A stretch of 5,407 nt of DNA from Arthrobacter sp. (GTDB lineage: Bacteria > Actinomycetota > Actinomycetes > Actinomycetales > Micrococcaceae), in the NCBI GenBank assembly GCA_025464545.1, contig JAODMA010000062.1, positions 1-5,407 on the forward strand. The letters are read 5' to 3'. Each line of letters begins with the position of its first letter. Within the stretch, counting starts at the first letter, position 1. This document shows positions 4,543 to 5,407 of this stretch, in pieces. The position numbers were made by a program, and so were the translations under genes. The notes under the pieces were generated by a model that searched no databases, was not told the DNA's origin, and saw nothing but the letters and a program-made list of their open reading frames with translations.

Positions 4543-5407
4543 ATGGAAGCCGTCAGGGATTTCCTCCCGTTCCAGCACAGTGACCGGGCCGCTGGCCCGG
4601 GTATGGACGCTGGCGTGGAGTCCGGTGTTGATGCGGCCCTCGCGGTACTACAGAGGGCGAGTTCGACGACGGCGGCGGACGCCGCGTTCTGGGGATTCCA
4701 GACCGCGTCCGACTTCGCCGGAAGAGTGGAGGAACTCTCCAGGGCCGTGGAGTACCTGCAGCTCGTTGCGGCCGCCGCCGTGGACCGGACCCGCAAACAA
4801 GCCTCAGCCAGCCCCGGTGCCGGCAGTCACGGCAGCGGGAGTACGGGCTGGACCACCGGCTGGCGGGACATCGCTGGCAGCGCCGGAAGGGGCATCCCTG
4901 GCGCTGCTTCGGCGACGCCCGGGTCTGCGGGGCTGTCTGTTCCCATAGCCGGCGAGGGCGCTTCGGGTGGCAGAGGCGTTGACGGCGCGGATAACGCGGC
5001 AGCTGCCGTGGATGATGGCTACCGGAACACGACGGAGTTTCTGCGGGCCAGGTTGCAGATCAGCGCCGGGGAGGCCCGGCGCCGGTTGGCGTTGGCTGAG
5101 GCCCTGTTGCCGCGGCCCGGGCTCGGCGGCCAGCAGCTGCCCCCGGAGCGGGAGGAACTCGGCGGCGCGGTCGCGTCGGCCGAGGTCGCGTCGCGGGCCG
5201 CGAGCATCATCACCGCCGCACTGGACCGCGTCCGGCACGTCTGCGACGCCGAAGCCTCGGCCCGGATGGAACATGCCCTGACACGGACCGCGGCCGAGAA
5301 CGACCCCGATTTCCTGGTCCGGGTCGCCCGGAGCTGGACCGACGCGCTGGACCAGGACGGCGCCGAGCCCTCGGAGGAACTGCTGCGCCAGCTCCAGGGC
5401 GCCTTCA
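4543..5407 (+). CDS. DUF222 / 13E12-repeat family protein, probable HNH endonuclease (3' end missing)
   Basis: The frame runs open from ATG 4543 to the window edge, giving 288 residues. An in-frame TAA at 4510-4512 rules out a start further upstream, and 4543 is the first in-frame ATG. Residues about 21-85 form a helical N-terminal part (VEELSRAVEYLQLVAAAAVD at 62-81). Residues 86-158 are a low-complexity Gly/Ser/Ala linker that varies widely in this family. From 160 the strongly conserved DUF222 core begins: YRNTTEFLRARLQISAGEAR (160-179), LALAEALLPRPG (182-193), EVASRAASIITAALDRVRHV (214-233), MEHALTRTAAENDPDFLVRV (242-261), then ARSWTDALDQDG. Members usually continue into DUF222's second half and a C-terminal HNH nuclease domain, which would lie outside the window, so nuclease activity is inferred. 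These genes occur in many near-identical copies in Arthrobacter and as 13E12 repeats in mycobacteria; whether they are mobile, defensive or housekeeping is unsettled. Confidence 0.9.
   Translation, partial: MEAVRDFLPFQHSDRAAGPGMDAGVESGVDAALAVLQRASSTTAADAAFWGFQTASDFAGRVEELSRAVEYLQLVAAAAVDRTRKQASASPGAGSHGSGSTGWTTGWRDIAGSAGRGIPGAASATPGSAGLSVPIAGEGASGGRGVDGADNAAAAVDDGYRNTTEFLRARLQISAGEARRRLALAEALLPRPGLGGQQLPPEREELGGAVASAEVASRAASIITAALDRVRHVCDAEASARMEHALTRTAAENDPDFLVRVARSWTDALDQDGAEPSEELLRQLQGAF

Noticed and set aside
4580..5281. Several short frames on both strands inside the DUF222 gene
   Set aside because: The plus-strand frame from 4543 reads through as DUF222 to the window edge; the others are Arg/Pro-rich shadows.

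Overview
The window looks like chromosomal DNA of a high-GC actinobacterium, most likely Arthrobacter or a close relative in the Micrococcaceae. The clues are the high GC content, the tail of an Rpf-type resuscitation factor joined to a LysM domain, an MSMEG_6728-like (Pyr_excise-related) protein, and at the right edge a DUF222/13E12-type protein of the kind that is multicopy in Arthrobacter. Genus assignment is inference from protein resemblance only.

Layout: (1) 1-390 (+), the 3' end of a secreted Rpf transglycosylase-like protein: last residues of the Rpf domain, a linker coded by a 15-nt tandem repeat, then a C-terminal LysM domain. (2) 437-477, a strong hairpin between convergent genes. 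(3) 505-1077 (-), an unrecognised protein of 190 aa with two membrane segments. (4) 1078-1221, a divergent promoter region. (5) 1222-2121 (+), a 299-aa pyrimidine dimer DNA glycosylase-related protein with a basic linker and an extra C-terminal part. (6) 2205-3128 (+), a YeeZ-like atypical SDR/NAD-dependent epimerase with a repeat-coded Gly-rich insertion. (7) 3182-3568 (+), a DUF1622 membrane protein, preceded by a perfect 16-nt tandem duplication. (8) 3695-4444 (+), a DUF2071 protein. (9) 4543 to the end (+), the N-terminal 288 residues of a DUF222 protein that normally ends in an HNH nuclease domain lying outside the window.

The plus-strand genes from 1222 to 4444 point the same way but with gaps of 53-126 bp, so they read as loosely linked single genes or short transcripts, not a tight operon. 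No shared pathway is evident: the contents mix cell-wall remodelling, possible DNA repair, an oxidoreductase-fold protein and poorly characterised families. Three genes lack a well-placed Shine-Dalgarno sequence and share a -10-like hexamer ending exactly 6 nt before the ATG, which suggests leaderless transcripts.

I see no tRNA, rRNA, CRISPR array, insertion sequence or phage gene, and no clear new multi-gene system. The more interesting signals are small: the possible leaderless starts, the repeat-coded protein segments, the 16-nt duplication before the DUF1622 gene, the extended dimer-glycosylase relative, and direct repeats with a degenerate SOS-box-like site before the DUF222 gene.
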